Origin: Arthrobacter sunyaminii
Lineage (GTDB): Bacteria > Actinomycetota > Actinomycetes > Actinomycetales > Micrococcaceae
Length of the DNA: 64,000 nt
Direction: 5' to 3'
Assembly (NCBI RefSeq): GCF_018866305.1
Contig: NZ_CP076456.1
Coordinates: forward strand, 3,038,001-3,102,000
Part shown: positions 1 to 8,012 of the stretch, piece by piece
Numbering within the stretch: position 1 is the first letter of the stretch
How the letters are laid out: the number at the start of each line of letters is the position of its first letter
Notes under the pieces: generated by a model
What the model saw: the letters and a program-made list of their open reading frames with translations, nothing else
Database searches by the model: none
Told to the model about the DNA's origin: nothing
Made by a program: the position numbers and the translations under genes

Positions 1-1523
1 TCTCCGAAGCGGGGATCACCCATCCCTTCCCGATCCAGTCGATGACCCTGCCGGTGGCGCTGGGCGGCCATGACATCATTGGCCAGGCCAAGACCGGTAC
101 CGGCAAGACACTGGGATTCGGCATTCCTGCCATCCAGCGTGTCATTGCGCCCGACGACGAGGCCTACGCCTCCCTGGCCGTGCCCGGCGCCCCGCAGGCC
201 CTCATTGTGGTTCCCACCCGTGAACTCGCCGTTCAGGTTGCCGGCGACCTGTCCACCGCTGCTAAGCGCCGCGGTGCACGGATCGTCACGATCTACGGCG
301 GCCGCGCCTACGAGCCGCAGACCGAGGCCCTGGCTGCCGGCGTCGAAATCGTGGTCGGCACCCCGGGCCGCCTGATCGACCTTTACAACAAGAAGCACCT
401 CTCGCTGAAGAACGTGCGGATCGTGGTCCTCGACGAGGCCGACGAGATGCTGGACCTTGGCTTCCTGCCGGATGTGGAAACCCTGATGGCCGCCACGCCC
501 GCAGTGCGCCAGACGCTGCTGTTCTCGGCCACCATGCCCGGCGCCGTCGTCGCCATGGCCCGCCGCTACATGACCAAGCCCACCCACATCCGGGCAGCGG
601 ATCCTGATGACGAGGGCATGACCAAGAAGGACATCCGCCAGGTTGTCTACCGTGCCCACAACCTTGATAAGAGTGAAGTGGTGTCCCGCATCCTGCAGGC
701 CAAGAACCGCGGACGCACCATCATTTTCACCAAGACCAAGCGCACGGCCGCCAAGCTGTCCGAGGAACTGGCGGACCGCGGCTTTGCCGTTGCCGCCATG
801 CACGGCGACCTGGGCCAGGGCGCACGCGAGCAGGCCATGCGCGCCTTCCGCAATGAAAAAGTTGACGTACTGGTAGCCACCGACGTGGCTGCCCGCGGCA
901 TCGACGTTGATGACGTCACCCACGTCATCAACTATCAGTGCCCCGAAGACGAGAAGACCTACCTGCACCGCGTGGGCCGCACCGGCCGCGCCGGCAACAA
1001 GGGCACTGCCGTGACGTTCGTGGACTGGGATGACGTCCCCCGCTGGGGCCTCATCAACAAGGCTCTGGGCCTGGACCAGGCCGAGCCGGTGGAAACGTAT
1101 TCCTCGTCCCCGCATCTCTACACCGATCTGGACATCCCCGAAGGCACCAAGGGCCGGCTGCCGCGCAACAAGCGCACGCATGCGGGTATTGACGCCGAGA
1201 AGATCGAGGACCTGGGCGAGACCGGCAAGAAGAACGGTTCCGCTCCCTCCCGTGACGGCGCCCGTGACAGCTCCCGCGGCCGTGACCGGACCCGTACGGG
1301 CGGCACCCGCGGCGACCGGCCCCGCAGCGGCGGCGACCGCGGACGCTCCGACAAGCGTGAAGAGTCCCGGCGTTCCGGCGACCAGCAGGCTGCCCCGGCG
1401 CGCGCTGCCGAAGCGCCGTCGGCATCCGTTGACACCGCTGCAGAGCGGCCCCGCCGCAGCCGCACCCGTACGCGCCGCCGCAACGGCGAAGTGGTCGGCA
1501 ACTCCGCACCCGCAGCCGAATAA
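1..1523 (+). CDS. DEAD-box ATP-dependent RNA helicase (5' end outside window)
   Basis: RNA helicase that unwinds structured RNA using ATP, probably in ribosome assembly or mRNA turnover. The reading frame is open from the window edge: the Q motif (GITHPFPIQ) lies at about bases 15-41, before the first ATG at 42, so the true start is upstream and the gene is cut by the window, not broken. Visible motifs in order: Walker A AKTGTGKT, PTRELAVQV, TPGRL, VLDEADEML (DEAD box), SAT in LFSATMP, and motif VI HRVGRTGRAG. The last 130 or so residues are a low-complexity Arg/Gly/Ser/Asp tail (repeated RDR, RSGGDR), typical of RNA-binding tails in actinobacterial DEAD proteins. The methyltransferase gene starts 19 bases after the stop, so the two may be co-transcribed. 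Confidence 0.96.
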   Translation, partial: SEAGITHPFPIQSMTLPVALGGHDIIGQAKTGTGKTLGFGIPAIQRVIAPDDEAYASLAVPGAPQALIVVPTRELAVQVAGDLSTAAKRRGARIVTIYGGRAYEPQTEALAAGVEIVVGTPGRLIDLYNKKHLSLKNVRIVVLDEADEMLDLGFLPDVETLMAATPAVRQTLLFSATMPGAVVAMARRYMTKPTHIRAADPDDEGMTKKDIRQVVYRAHNLDKSEVVSRILQAKNRGRTIIFTKTKRTAAKLSEELADRGFAVAAMHGDLGQGAREQAMRAFRNEKVDVLVATDVAARGIDVDDVTHVINYQCPEDEKTYLHRVGRTGRAGNKGTAVTFVDWDDVPRWGLINKALGLDQAEPVETYSSSPHLYTDLDIPEGTKGRLPRNKRTHAGIDAEKIEDLGETGKKNGSAPSRDGARDSSRGRDRTRTGGTRGDRPRSGGDRGRSDKREESRRSGDQQAAPARAAEAPSASVDTAAERPRRSRTRTRRRNGEVVGNSAPAAE

Positions 1524-1542
1524 CCGGGCAGCACTCCTTTTT

Positions 1543-2433
1543 ATGAGCACTCCCCTTTGGTCACCGTCCGGCAGGTCGCTGGTGGTACACGCGGACAACG
1601 CCGTGTTCCTGCCAACCCTGCCGGACGGCGCCTTCACCATGATTTACGTGGATCCCCCGTTCAACACCGGCCGCTCACAGCGGCGGCAGCAGACCACCAT
1701 GGTCCGCAGCACCGACGGCACCGGTGACCGGGTGGGGTTCAAGGGCCGCAGCTACAGCACGGTCAAGGGCCTGCTTTCGAGCTACGACGACGCCTTCGAG
1801 GACTACTGGGCGTTCCTGGAACCACGTTTGGCCGAAGCCTGGCGCCTCCTGGCCGACGACGGCACCCTGTACGTGCATCTGGACTACCGCGAGGTGCATT
1901 ACGCCAAGGTCATGCTGGACGCCCTTTTCGGCAGGGACTGCTTCCTTAACGAGATCATCTGGGCCTATGACTACGGCGGACGGGCGAAGAACCGCTGGCC
2001 GGCCAAACACGACAACATCCTCGTGTACGTCAAGAATCCCGCGGCATACCACTTCGACAATGCCGAAGTGGACCGTGAGCCGTACATGGCCCCGGGTCTG
2101 GTCACGCCCGAAAAGGTGGCGCTGGGCAAGCTGCCCACCGACGTCTGGTGGCACACCATCGTGTCCCCCACCGGCAAGGAAAAAACCGGCTACCCCACCC
2201 AAAAGCCCGAGGGTCTGCTGCGGCGCACCGTGGCCGCCAGCAGCCGTGAGGGCGACTGGGTCCTGGACTTCTTTGCCGGTTCCGGCACGCTGGGCGCGGT
2301 AGCCGCCAAACTGAACCGGAAGTTTGTCTGTGTGGATGCCAATCCCCAGGCCATTGAAGTGATGTCCAAGCGGCTTGGGCATGCGGCCGACATTGTTTCC
2401 GGTGACGCGGTTCAGTCCGTGGCCAGCGCCTGA
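1543..2433 (+). CDS. Solitary DNA (N4-cytosine or N6-adenine) methyltransferase, beta class
   Basis: S-adenosylmethionine-dependent DNA methyltransferase of 296 residues. The catalytic motif IV DPPF is at residues 37-40 and the AdoMet-binding FFAGSG at 243-248, so motif IV precedes motif I, the order of the beta class (CcrM/HinfI-like and several N4-cytosine enzymes). GYPTQKP at about 216-222 is the usual motif X-side element. It lacks the C-terminal DNA-binding extension of CcrM. No restriction endonuclease or specificity subunit is nearby, so it is an orphan enzyme. The frame is open upstream inside the helicase gene, but homology to the family begins at MSTPLW, so I take ATG 1543; there is no clear Shine-Dalgarno, suggesting coupling to the helicase. 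Base specificity cannot be read from DPPF alone. Confidence 0.9.
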   Translation: MSTPLWSPSGRSLVVHADNAVFLPTLPDGAFTMIYVDPPFNTGRSQRRQQTTMVRSTDGTGDRVGFKGRSYSTVKGLLSSYDDAFEDYWAFLEPRLAEAWRLLADDGTLYVHLDYREVHYAKVMLDALFGRDCFLNEIIWAYDYGGRAKNRWPAKHDNILVYVKNPAAYHFDNAEVDREPYMAPGLVTPEKVALGKLPTDVWWHTIVSPTGKEKTGYPTQKPEGLLRRTVAASSREGDWVLDFFAGSGTLGAVAAKLNRKFVCVDANPQAIEVMSKRLGHAADIVSGDAVQSVASA

Positions 2434-2435
2434 TC

Positions 2436-3284
2436 CTACGGCCGGACGACGGCGGTCCCGGTTGCCAGGGACTCTATCTTGTCCAGCACCTCCGGGTCCG
2501 TAGTGAACTCCCCGAGCAGGTTGGGTTTGCCGGTCCCGTGGTAGTCGCTGGATCCGGTGACCAGCAGCGAGTGCTCCGCTGCCAGGCTGCGCAGCCACGC
2601 CCGGCCTTCCTCCGGGTTGTCGCGGTGATCCGCTTCCACACCCAGCAGCCCGGCGTCGATCATTTCGCGGAAAGTTTCTTCGCCCACCACCCGTCCGCGG
2701 GAGGACGCCACCGGGTGGGCAAACACGGGCACTCCCCCGGCCGCGCGGATCAGCTCGACGGCGTGGGCCGGGTCCGGCGCATAATGCGCCACAAAGTAGC
2801 GCGAGCGTGCCGTCAGGATGCCGGAGAAGGCAGCCGAGCGGTTGGGCACCACTCCGGCGGCCACGAGCGCATCAGCGATATGCGGCCGCCCGATGGTCGC
2901 CCCCGGAGCAACATGGCGCTGTACCAGGTCCCAGTCGATGGGGAAGTCTTCCGCCAGCCGCTGGACCATCATTTCCGCCCGTGACACCCGTGCGGTCCTG
3001 GACCTGGCGATTTCCGCCAACAGTTCCGGGTTCGCCGGATCATGCAGGTAGGACAGCACGTGAACGCTGATCCCTTCGCTGCTCCGGCAGGAAACTTCCA
3101 TCCCGGGCACCAGGATCAGGCCCTCCTTACGTGCGGCCTGCATTGCCTCTGTCCACCCGGAGGTGGAGTCATGGTCGGTCAGGGCCACCGCGTCCAGCCC
3201 TGCCTCTTTCGCCGAACGCATCACCTCCGCCGGCGGCTGCGTTCCGTCGGAGACTGTGGAGTGCGTGTGCAGGTCGATTCTCAC
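2436..3284 (-). CDS. PHP-domain metal-dependent phosphoesterase (YciV/RNase AM-like)
   Basis: A 282-residue PHP-family protein. The N-terminal DLHTHSTVSDG supplies the first metal-binding HxH motif, and further conserved elements are ALTDHDS, GMEVS, GRPHIADALV, VFAHP and the C-terminal GSSDYHG. Family members related to E. coli YciV hydrolyse 3',5'-nucleoside bisphosphates and trim RNA 5' ends; that activity is inferred by family only. It is convergent with the methyltransferase, whose stop lies 2 bases away. The start is GTG at 3284. It is preceded by TACATT at -12 to -7, consistent with a leaderless transcript. Confidence 0.9.
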   Translation of the reverse strand: MRIDLHTHSTVSDGTQPPAEVMRSAKEAGLDAVALTDHDSTSGWTEAMQAARKEGLILVPGMEVSCRSSEGISVHVLSYLHDPANPELLAEIARSRTARVSRAEMMVQRLAEDFPIDWDLVQRHVAPGATIGRPHIADALVAAGVVPNRSAAFSGILTARSRYFVAHYAPDPAHAVELIRAAGGVPVFAHPVASSRGRVVGEETFREMIDAGLLGVEADHRDNPEEGRAWLRSLAAEHSLLVTGSSDYHGTGKPNLLGEFTTDPEVLDKIESLATGTAVVRP

Positions 3285-3290
3285 CCCATC

Positions 3291-3296
3291 AATGTA
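3291..3296 (-). promoter_or_regulatory. -10 element, leaderless promoter of the PHP gene
   Basis: TACATT on the minus strand, exactly -12 to -7 from the GTG start at 3284; no Shine-Dalgarno in between. No convincing -35 box seen. Confidence 0.5.
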
Positions 3297-3387
3297 CTTG
3301 CTTCAGGCCCTTGCGGGATTGCACGCTGCCGCAGGAAGCTTTTGCGCATGTTTGGCCGCCCCGTCCGCACAGTGAGACCATGGAAGG

Positions 3388-4980
3388 GTGACTACTGATG
3401 CGAATCCAATGACCACCGCCGACACGTCGGGTCTCGGGGAGTTGTCCGAAGGGCAGCCCTTGGATGACCGCGTAAACAACCGCTCCCAGAAACCGTCCAA
3501 CGAGGCCTACAAGGCCTTCATGGCAACCGGCTGGGCCGAGGACGACGCCGAGCTTCCCGCGCGCGCAGAAGTTGCCCCCTACGCCGCCCAGCGCCGTCGT
3601 GCCCTGTCCGAGCGGTTCCCGGGTGAGCGCCTCGTCATCCCCGCCGGCCCGCTCAAGGTCCGGTCCAATGACACCGACTACCGTTTCCGCCCGCACTCCG
3701 GCTTTGCGCACCTGACTGGCCTTGGCCTGGACCGGGAACCCGACGCCGTGCTCATCATGGAGCCGGTCGAACCGGGAACCGGCGACGACGGCGGCAACCA
3801 CACTGCCGTCCTCTACTTCCGTCCGCTCGCCGGCACGGACAGCGAAGAGTTCTACTCCAACGCCCGCTACGGCGCGTTCTGGATCGGCTCACGGCTGGGC
3901 CTGGAACAGGTCAGCGCCCTGCTGGACCTGCCCACCCGCCACCTGGACGAGGCTGAAACAGCCATCACCTCCAACGTCGGCGATCCGCAGTTCGGCGGCA
4001 TCTCCGTGCGCCTGCTGCGCAAAGTCGATGAGATGGTGGATGCGCTGGTGGACACCGTCCGCTACAACACCGCCATGGATCCCGAAAACGTTGACCTCAG
4101 CGCGCTTGACGCCCTGGACGGCGAGCTGACCGAGGCTCTGTCCGAACTGCGTTTGATCAAGGACGCGTGGGAAGTGAAGCAGATGGAAGCCGCCGTAGCG
4201 GCGACGGTCAACGGCTTCACCGAGGTCGTCAAGGCCCTCCCCCGCGCCATCGCCCACCCTCGCGGGGAGCGCGTAGTGGAGGGTGCATTCTTCTCCCGTG
4301 CCCGTGAAGAGGGCAATGACCTCGGCTACGACACCATTGCCGCGGCCGGCAACAACGCCACCGTGCTGCACTGGATCCGCAACAACGGCACCGTCAACGC
4401 CGGCGAGCTCCTGCTCCTCGACGCCGGAGTGGAAGCCGACAGCCTCTACACCGCCGATATCACGCGCACCGTTCCGGTCAACGGCACCTACTCAGAGGTG
4501 CAGCGCAAGATCTACCAGGCCGTCCTCGATGCCGCCGATGCAGGCTTTGCCGCCGCCAAGCCCGGCGCCAAGTTCCGCGACGTGCACCAGGCTGCCGTCA
4601 AGGTTCTGGCCGAGCGGCTGGCCGACTGGGGCCTCCTGCCGGTCTCCCTGGAGGAAGCCCTCTCGGACAACGGCCAGCAGCACCGCCGGTGGATGCCGCA
4701 CGGCACCAGCCACCACCTCGGTCTCGACGTTCACGACTGCGCCCAGGCCCGCAAGGAGCTTTACCTGGACGGCATCATCACCGAGGGAATGGTGTTCACC
4801 ATCGAACCGGGCCTGTACTTCAAGAACGAGGACCTTTCCGTTCCCGAGGAATACCGGGGCATCGGTGTGCGCATTGAGGATGACATCCTCATCACCGCCG
4901 ACGGTCCGGTGAACCTCAGCGCCGCTCTGCCGCGCAATCCGGAAGATGTGGAAGCCTGGATGGCTGGACTCGCCGAGTAA
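3388..4980 (+). CDS. pepP: Xaa-Pro aminopeptidase (aminopeptidase P)
   Basis: M24B metallopeptidase of 530 residues that removes N-terminal residues preceding proline. The N-terminal AMP_N domain (about residues 50-190) is followed by the pita-bread catalytic domain, with metal ligands visible in LLLDAGVE (Asp), YTADITRT (Asp), HGTSHHLGLDVHD (His), TIEPGLY (Glu) and GVRIEDD (Glu). The start is GTG 3388 (MTTDANPMTTAD); ATG 3409 is an in-frame alternative. A degenerate GACCAT lies at -12 to -7 of the GTG, which favours the upstream start. It is divergent from the PHP gene and ends just before a very long terminator stem. Confidence 0.95.
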   Translation: MTTDANPMTTADTSGLGELSEGQPLDDRVNNRSQKPSNEAYKAFMATGWAEDDAELPARAEVAPYAAQRRRALSERFPGERLVIPAGPLKVRSNDTDYRFRPHSGFAHLTGLGLDREPDAVLIMEPVEPGTGDDGGNHTAVLYFRPLAGTDSEEFYSNARYGAFWIGSRLGLEQVSALLDLPTRHLDEAETAITSNVGDPQFGGISVRLLRKVDEMVDALVDTVRYNTAMDPENVDLSALDALDGELTEALSELRLIKDAWEVKQMEAAVAATVNGFTEVVKALPRAIAHPRGERVVEGAFFSRAREEGNDLGYDTIAAAGNNATVLHWIRNNGTVNAGELLLLDAGVEADSLYTADITRTVPVNGTYSEVQRKIYQAVLDAADAGFAAAKPGAKFRDVHQAAVKVLAERLADWGLLPVSLEEALSDNGQQHRRWMPHGTSHHLGLDVHDCAQARKELYLDGIITEGMVFTIEPGLYFKNEDLSVPEEYRGIGVRIEDDILITADGPVNLSAALPRNPEDVEAWMAGLAE

Positions 4981-4998
4981 CTGACGGTGTCCTGACAG

Positions 4999-5058
4999 AA
5001 GACTAAACAGCGGAAGGCTCCGCACCCTTGGGTGCGGAGCCTTCCGCTGTTTAGTCTT
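4999..5058. terminator. Bidirectional terminator, perfect 29-bp stem
   Basis: Bases 4999-5027 are the exact reverse complement of 5030-5058, with only 2 bases between them; A/T-rich ends (AAGACTAAAC / GTTTAGTCTT) give U-tracts in both directions. It separates the convergent pepP and the stress-protein-like gene, and the last base of the right arm is the first base of the latter's stop codon. Confidence 0.9.
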
Positions 5059-5951
5059 TATGCCTGCTGGCGGGGAACCCCGCCTTCTCCTTCGCCGTGC
5101 TCCTTCGCTTCGCCGCTGTGCGTCGCGGCGGGCGGGGCTGCTGCCGGGGCGGACGGAAGCCGCACTCCGTACTGCGGACGGCCGTCGGGAAGATCCGGGA
5201 ACTGCCCCCGGGGGACGGTTCCGGTGGGGGCCTGCTCTCTGCCCGGCGCCTGCCCTTCCTGCCCGGCATCCGCCGGCTGGGTCGGCTGGGTTGGCTGGTT
5301 CGGCTGCCCGCCGGTTGCCGCCCCGTACGGGTTGGCCCATCCGGCCGGCCGCTCCGGAGCTGCTCCGGCCCCGCCCTGCGGCGGCCCCTGCTGCCCATGA
5401 GGTCCCTGGGGGCCGGCGTACGGCGGACGGTACTGCGGAGGCTGGGGGTGGCCGTGCTGGCCGATCATCGGCAGCTGCTGCAGCAGCCGGCGGGCGTCAT
5501 TGGCTGCCTGTGGTGCCACAATCACGTCGTAACTCGTGGCAATGACCTGGCTTGTGGAGGTGAAGTCCCGCCGGCCCCGCTGGAGAGCGTAGGCGAGCAC
5601 ACCGAACAGCAGCCAAAACACTGCACCAAGAGCCATGGACGGGATCAGGGAAACATAGCTTTCCCCGCCGGCAAAGAGCATCAGCGCCAGTCCAACGAAC
5701 AACCCGAACCAGGCACCGGTAGCCATCGAAGACAGCGCAACCCTGGGGTAGGACAACCTGCCGGTCACCCGTTCCACCGACTTCAGTTCGCTGCCGATAA
5801 TGGAGACCATCTGCACCGGAAACTTGCTGTCTGCCAGATAGTCCACCGCCTTCTGGGCATCCAGGTAGGCGGTGTAGCGGCCCACCGTTTCGCCCTGGGG
5901 CAGGGCGCGGCCTTCATCACGTGGCGGCTTTGAACCGAAAAGGGTAGACAT
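5058..5951 (-). CDS. General-stress-protein-like membrane protein with Pro/Gln/Gly-rich tail
   Basis: About 297 residues. The N-terminal part (GRYTAYLDAQKAVDYLADSKFP, truncated here) resembles the heat-induced stress protein YflT/GSP17M fold. Two membrane spans follow (ATGAWFGLFVGLALMLFA and IPSMALGAVFWLLFGVLAYAL), then a short conserved stretch (SYDVIVAP, DARRLL) and a disordered tail rich in Pro, Gln and Gly with QPTQPTQ repeats. The corresponding M. tuberculosis neighbour is, from memory, Rv1234 beside the MgtE_N gene. I use ATG 5951 (MSTLFGSK), with CAGAAT at -12 to -7; GTG 5969 adds six residues and has a possible GGGAG upstream. Molecular function is unknown. Confidence 0.8.
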   Translation of the reverse strand: MSTLFGSKPPRDEGRALPQGETVGRYTAYLDAQKAVDYLADSKFPVQMVSIIGSELKSVERVTGRLSYPRVALSSMATGAWFGLFVGLALMLFAGGESYVSLIPSMALGAVFWLLFGVLAYALQRGRRDFTSTSQVIATSYDVIVAPQAANDARRLLQQLPMIGQHGHPQPPQYRPPYAGPQGPHGQQGPPQGGAGAAPERPAGWANPYGAATGGQPNQPTQPTQPADAGQEGQAPGREQAPTGTVPRGQFPDLPDGRPQYGVRLPSAPAAAPPAATHSGEAKEHGEGEGGVPRQQA

Positions 5952-6100
5952 CCCTCCATTCTGTCCCACTTACCGCTCCCATGGGGGCCGTATCGCTCGA
6001 AGTGAACTTCATCCGCGGCGGTGCCGGGACCGGCCGTGCATTCCTCCCCGGCCGGTGCTGCGGCGGAGCCGCCGATACGGCGGAAGCGCCGGGCACCCCG

Positions 6101-6106
6101 TAGCCT
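6101..6106 (+). promoter_or_regulatory. -10 element, leaderless promoter of the MgtE_N-CBS gene
   Basis: TAGCCT exactly -12 to -7 from GTG 6113, with no ribosome-binding site. Confidence 0.55.
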
Positions 6107-6112
6107 AAGAAT

Positions 6113-7399
6113 GTGAGCAAAAATCCTACCCGCGTCTTCATCGCACGCCTGCTCGGCCTCGACGTATTCGACCCCCTGGGTGACCGTCTGGGCCGCCTTC
6201 GCGACGCCGTCGTGCTGGACCGCGGGCCCGGGCGTCCTCCGCAGGCCGTAGGCATTGTGGTGGAGGTGCCGGGCAAGAAGCGCGTCTTTGTGCCGCTGAC
6301 CCGCATCACCTCCATGGATCCAAGCCAGATCATCTGCACCGGACTGGTCAACCTGCGCCGTTTCGAACAGCGCGGCGCGGAGATGCTGGTGGTGGGAGAG
6401 CTCTTCGACCGCAAGGTCACGCTGCGGGACGGAAGCGGCGAAGCCACCATTGAAGACATTGCCATTGAGCAGAACCGTGCCGGCGACTGGCACGTGTCCA
6501 ACCTCTTCGTCCGCCGCAGCGGTCCGGAATCCCGCCTGCGCCCCCTGCGCAGGCGCGGTGAACAGATGATCGTGGACTGGAAGGACATCATCCACTGGGA
6601 CACCTCCGGCCCCCAGGCCGCCACCTCCTTCGTGGCCCAGAATGATGACCTGAAGGCTGCCGACTTCGCCGATGCCCTGCATGAGATGACCGGCAAGCGC
6701 CGGATTGAAGTGGCCAGCGAACTCCAGGACGAGCGCCTTGCGGATGTCCTGCAGGAACTTCCTGACGACGACCAGGTCCAGATCCTGCAGTCCCTGGATG
6801 TGGAGCGCGCTGCCGACGTCCTGGAGGAAATGGACCCCGACGACGCCGCTGACCTGCTCAACGAACTTCCGGAGGACCAGAAGGAAGAGCTCCTGCAGCT
6901 GATGGAACCCGAGGACGCCCGCGATGTGCGGCGGCTGCTGAACTACGAGGAAGACACCGCCGGTTCCCTGATGACCCCGGTTCCCGTCATCCTGCCGCCG
7001 GAGGCTACGGTTGCCGAAGCGCTGGCCCATGTGCGCCGCGAGGAGCTGACCCCGGCCCTGGCTTCCTCGATTTACGTGTGCCGCCCTCCCCTGGAAACAC
7101 CCACGGGACGGTACCTCGGTGTGGTGCACATCCAGCAGCTGCTGCGTTCGGCTCCCCCGGAGGCGCTGGGGAATATCCTTGATACGGACTTGGAGCCGGT
7201 CCGGGACTACGCCAGCATCAGCGAAGTGTCCCGGATGCTCGCCACCTACAACCTCAATTCATTGCCTGTCGTCAATGACGCCGGCCGTCTGGTGGGGGCG
7301 GTGACCGTGGATGACGTCCTGGACCACCTGCTTCCGGACGACTGGCGTGCCTCCGACGACGCACCAACCGATGTGAAGCAGGGAAGGACCCATGGCTGA
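6113..7399 (+). CDS. MgtE N-terminal domain / CBS-pair protein (no transport domain)
   Basis: A 428-residue soluble protein. The first 90 or so residues (ARLLGLDVFDPLGDRLG) look like a PRC-barrel-type domain; a region of helical repeats (DVLQELPDDDQVQIL, DVLEEMDPDDAADLL) at about 190-280 is the MgtE_N superhelix; and two CBS motifs occupy about 290-415. The membrane domain of true MgtE magnesium transporters is absent, so this is probably a Mg2+- or nucleotide-sensing regulator rather than a channel. The only start is GTG 6113, since ATG 6111 hits an immediate stop. It overlaps the downstream DUF1003 gene by 8 bases, indicating translational coupling. The same pair is present, from memory, in mycobacteria (Rv1231c-Rv1232c). 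Confidence 0.88.
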   Translation: MSKNPTRVFIARLLGLDVFDPLGDRLGRLRDAVVLDRGPGRPPQAVGIVVEVPGKKRVFVPLTRITSMDPSQIICTGLVNLRRFEQRGAEMLVVGELFDRKVTLRDGSGEATIEDIAIEQNRAGDWHVSNLFVRRSGPESRLRPLRRRGEQMIVDWKDIIHWDTSGPQAATSFVAQNDDLKAADFADALHEMTGKRRIEVASELQDERLADVLQELPDDDQVQILQSLDVERAADVLEEMDPDDAADLLNELPEDQKEELLQLMEPEDARDVRRLLNYEEDTAGSLMTPVPVILPPEATVAEALAHVRREELTPALASSIYVCRPPLETPTGRYLGVVHIQQLLRSAPPEALGNILDTDLEPVRDYASISEVSRMLATYNLNSLPVVNDAGRLVGAVTVDDVLDHLLPDDWRASDDAPTDVKQGRTHG

Positions 7400-8009
7400 A
7401 AAAGTAAAGTCGCAGACCAGCGGCCTGGATACGCCCCGGACCGCCCGTGCACGCTGGCTTCCGCGCTTGTCTCCGAACCCGGACGCCTTCGGCCACGCCA
7501 CCGAGAACTTTGCCCGCTTCATGGGCACCCCGCAGTTCCTGCTCTACATGACGGTGTTCTGTGCCGTCTGGTTGATTTGGAACACCTGGGGACCGGAGCC
7601 CCTGCGCTTCGACGACATAGCGCTGGGCTTTACGCTGCTGACCCTCATGCTTTCGCTGCAGGCTTCCTACGCCGCCCCGCTGCTCCTGCTGGCCCAGAAC
7701 CGCCAGGATGACCGGGACCGTGTGTCGGTTCGCCAGGACCGCGAACGCGCTGAGCGAAACCTGATGGACACGGAGTACCTGACCCGGGAGATCGCCGAGC
7801 TGCGGATCGCCCTGCGCGAAGTCGCCACCCGCGACTACGTACGGTCGGAGCTAAGAAGCCTCCTCGAGGAACTGCTCGAAGCCAACAACAGCGAATCATC
7901 CGAGGACGCTCCCGCAAAGCGCAGCCAGCGCCGTCGTCCTGATTCCTCAGGATCTTCCGCGGCCACGGAACACATGCCCAAACTCAATCCGGGCGGGAGG
8001 GAAAACTAG
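7392..8009 (+). CDS. DUF1003 family membrane protein
   Basis: A 205-residue protein with two closely spaced membrane segments (FLLYMTVFCAVWLIW and IALGFTLLTLMLSL), followed by the conserved ASYAAPLLLLAQNRQ and DRDRV stretch that defines DUF1003, then a charged coiled region and a Ser/Arg-rich tail. The ATG lies inside the last codons of the MgtE_N-CBS gene (8-base overlap), and the mrp start follows 3 bases after the stop, so the three form one operon. Function is unknown; the constant pairing with an MgtE_N-CBS protein suggests the two work together at the membrane. Confidence 0.88.
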   Translation: MAEKVKSQTSGLDTPRTARARWLPRLSPNPDAFGHATENFARFMGTPQFLLYMTVFCAVWLIWNTWGPEPLRFDDIALGFTLLTLMLSLQASYAAPLLLLAQNRQDDRDRVSVRQDRERAERNLMDTEYLTREIAELRIALREVATRDYVRSELRSLLEELLEANNSESSEDAPAKRSQRRRPDSSGSSAATEHMPKLNPGGREN

Positions 8010-8012
8010 AGC

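Noticed and set aside
1675..2598. Long minus-strand open frame over the methyltransferase
   Set aside because: Antisense to a complete enzyme with all motifs; His/Gly/Arg-rich composition typical of shadow frames in high-GC DNA.
5783..7129. 448-codon minus-strand frame over the MgtE_N-CBS gene
   Set aside because: No domain, and the opposite strand holds a well-supported gene with promoter and operon coupling.
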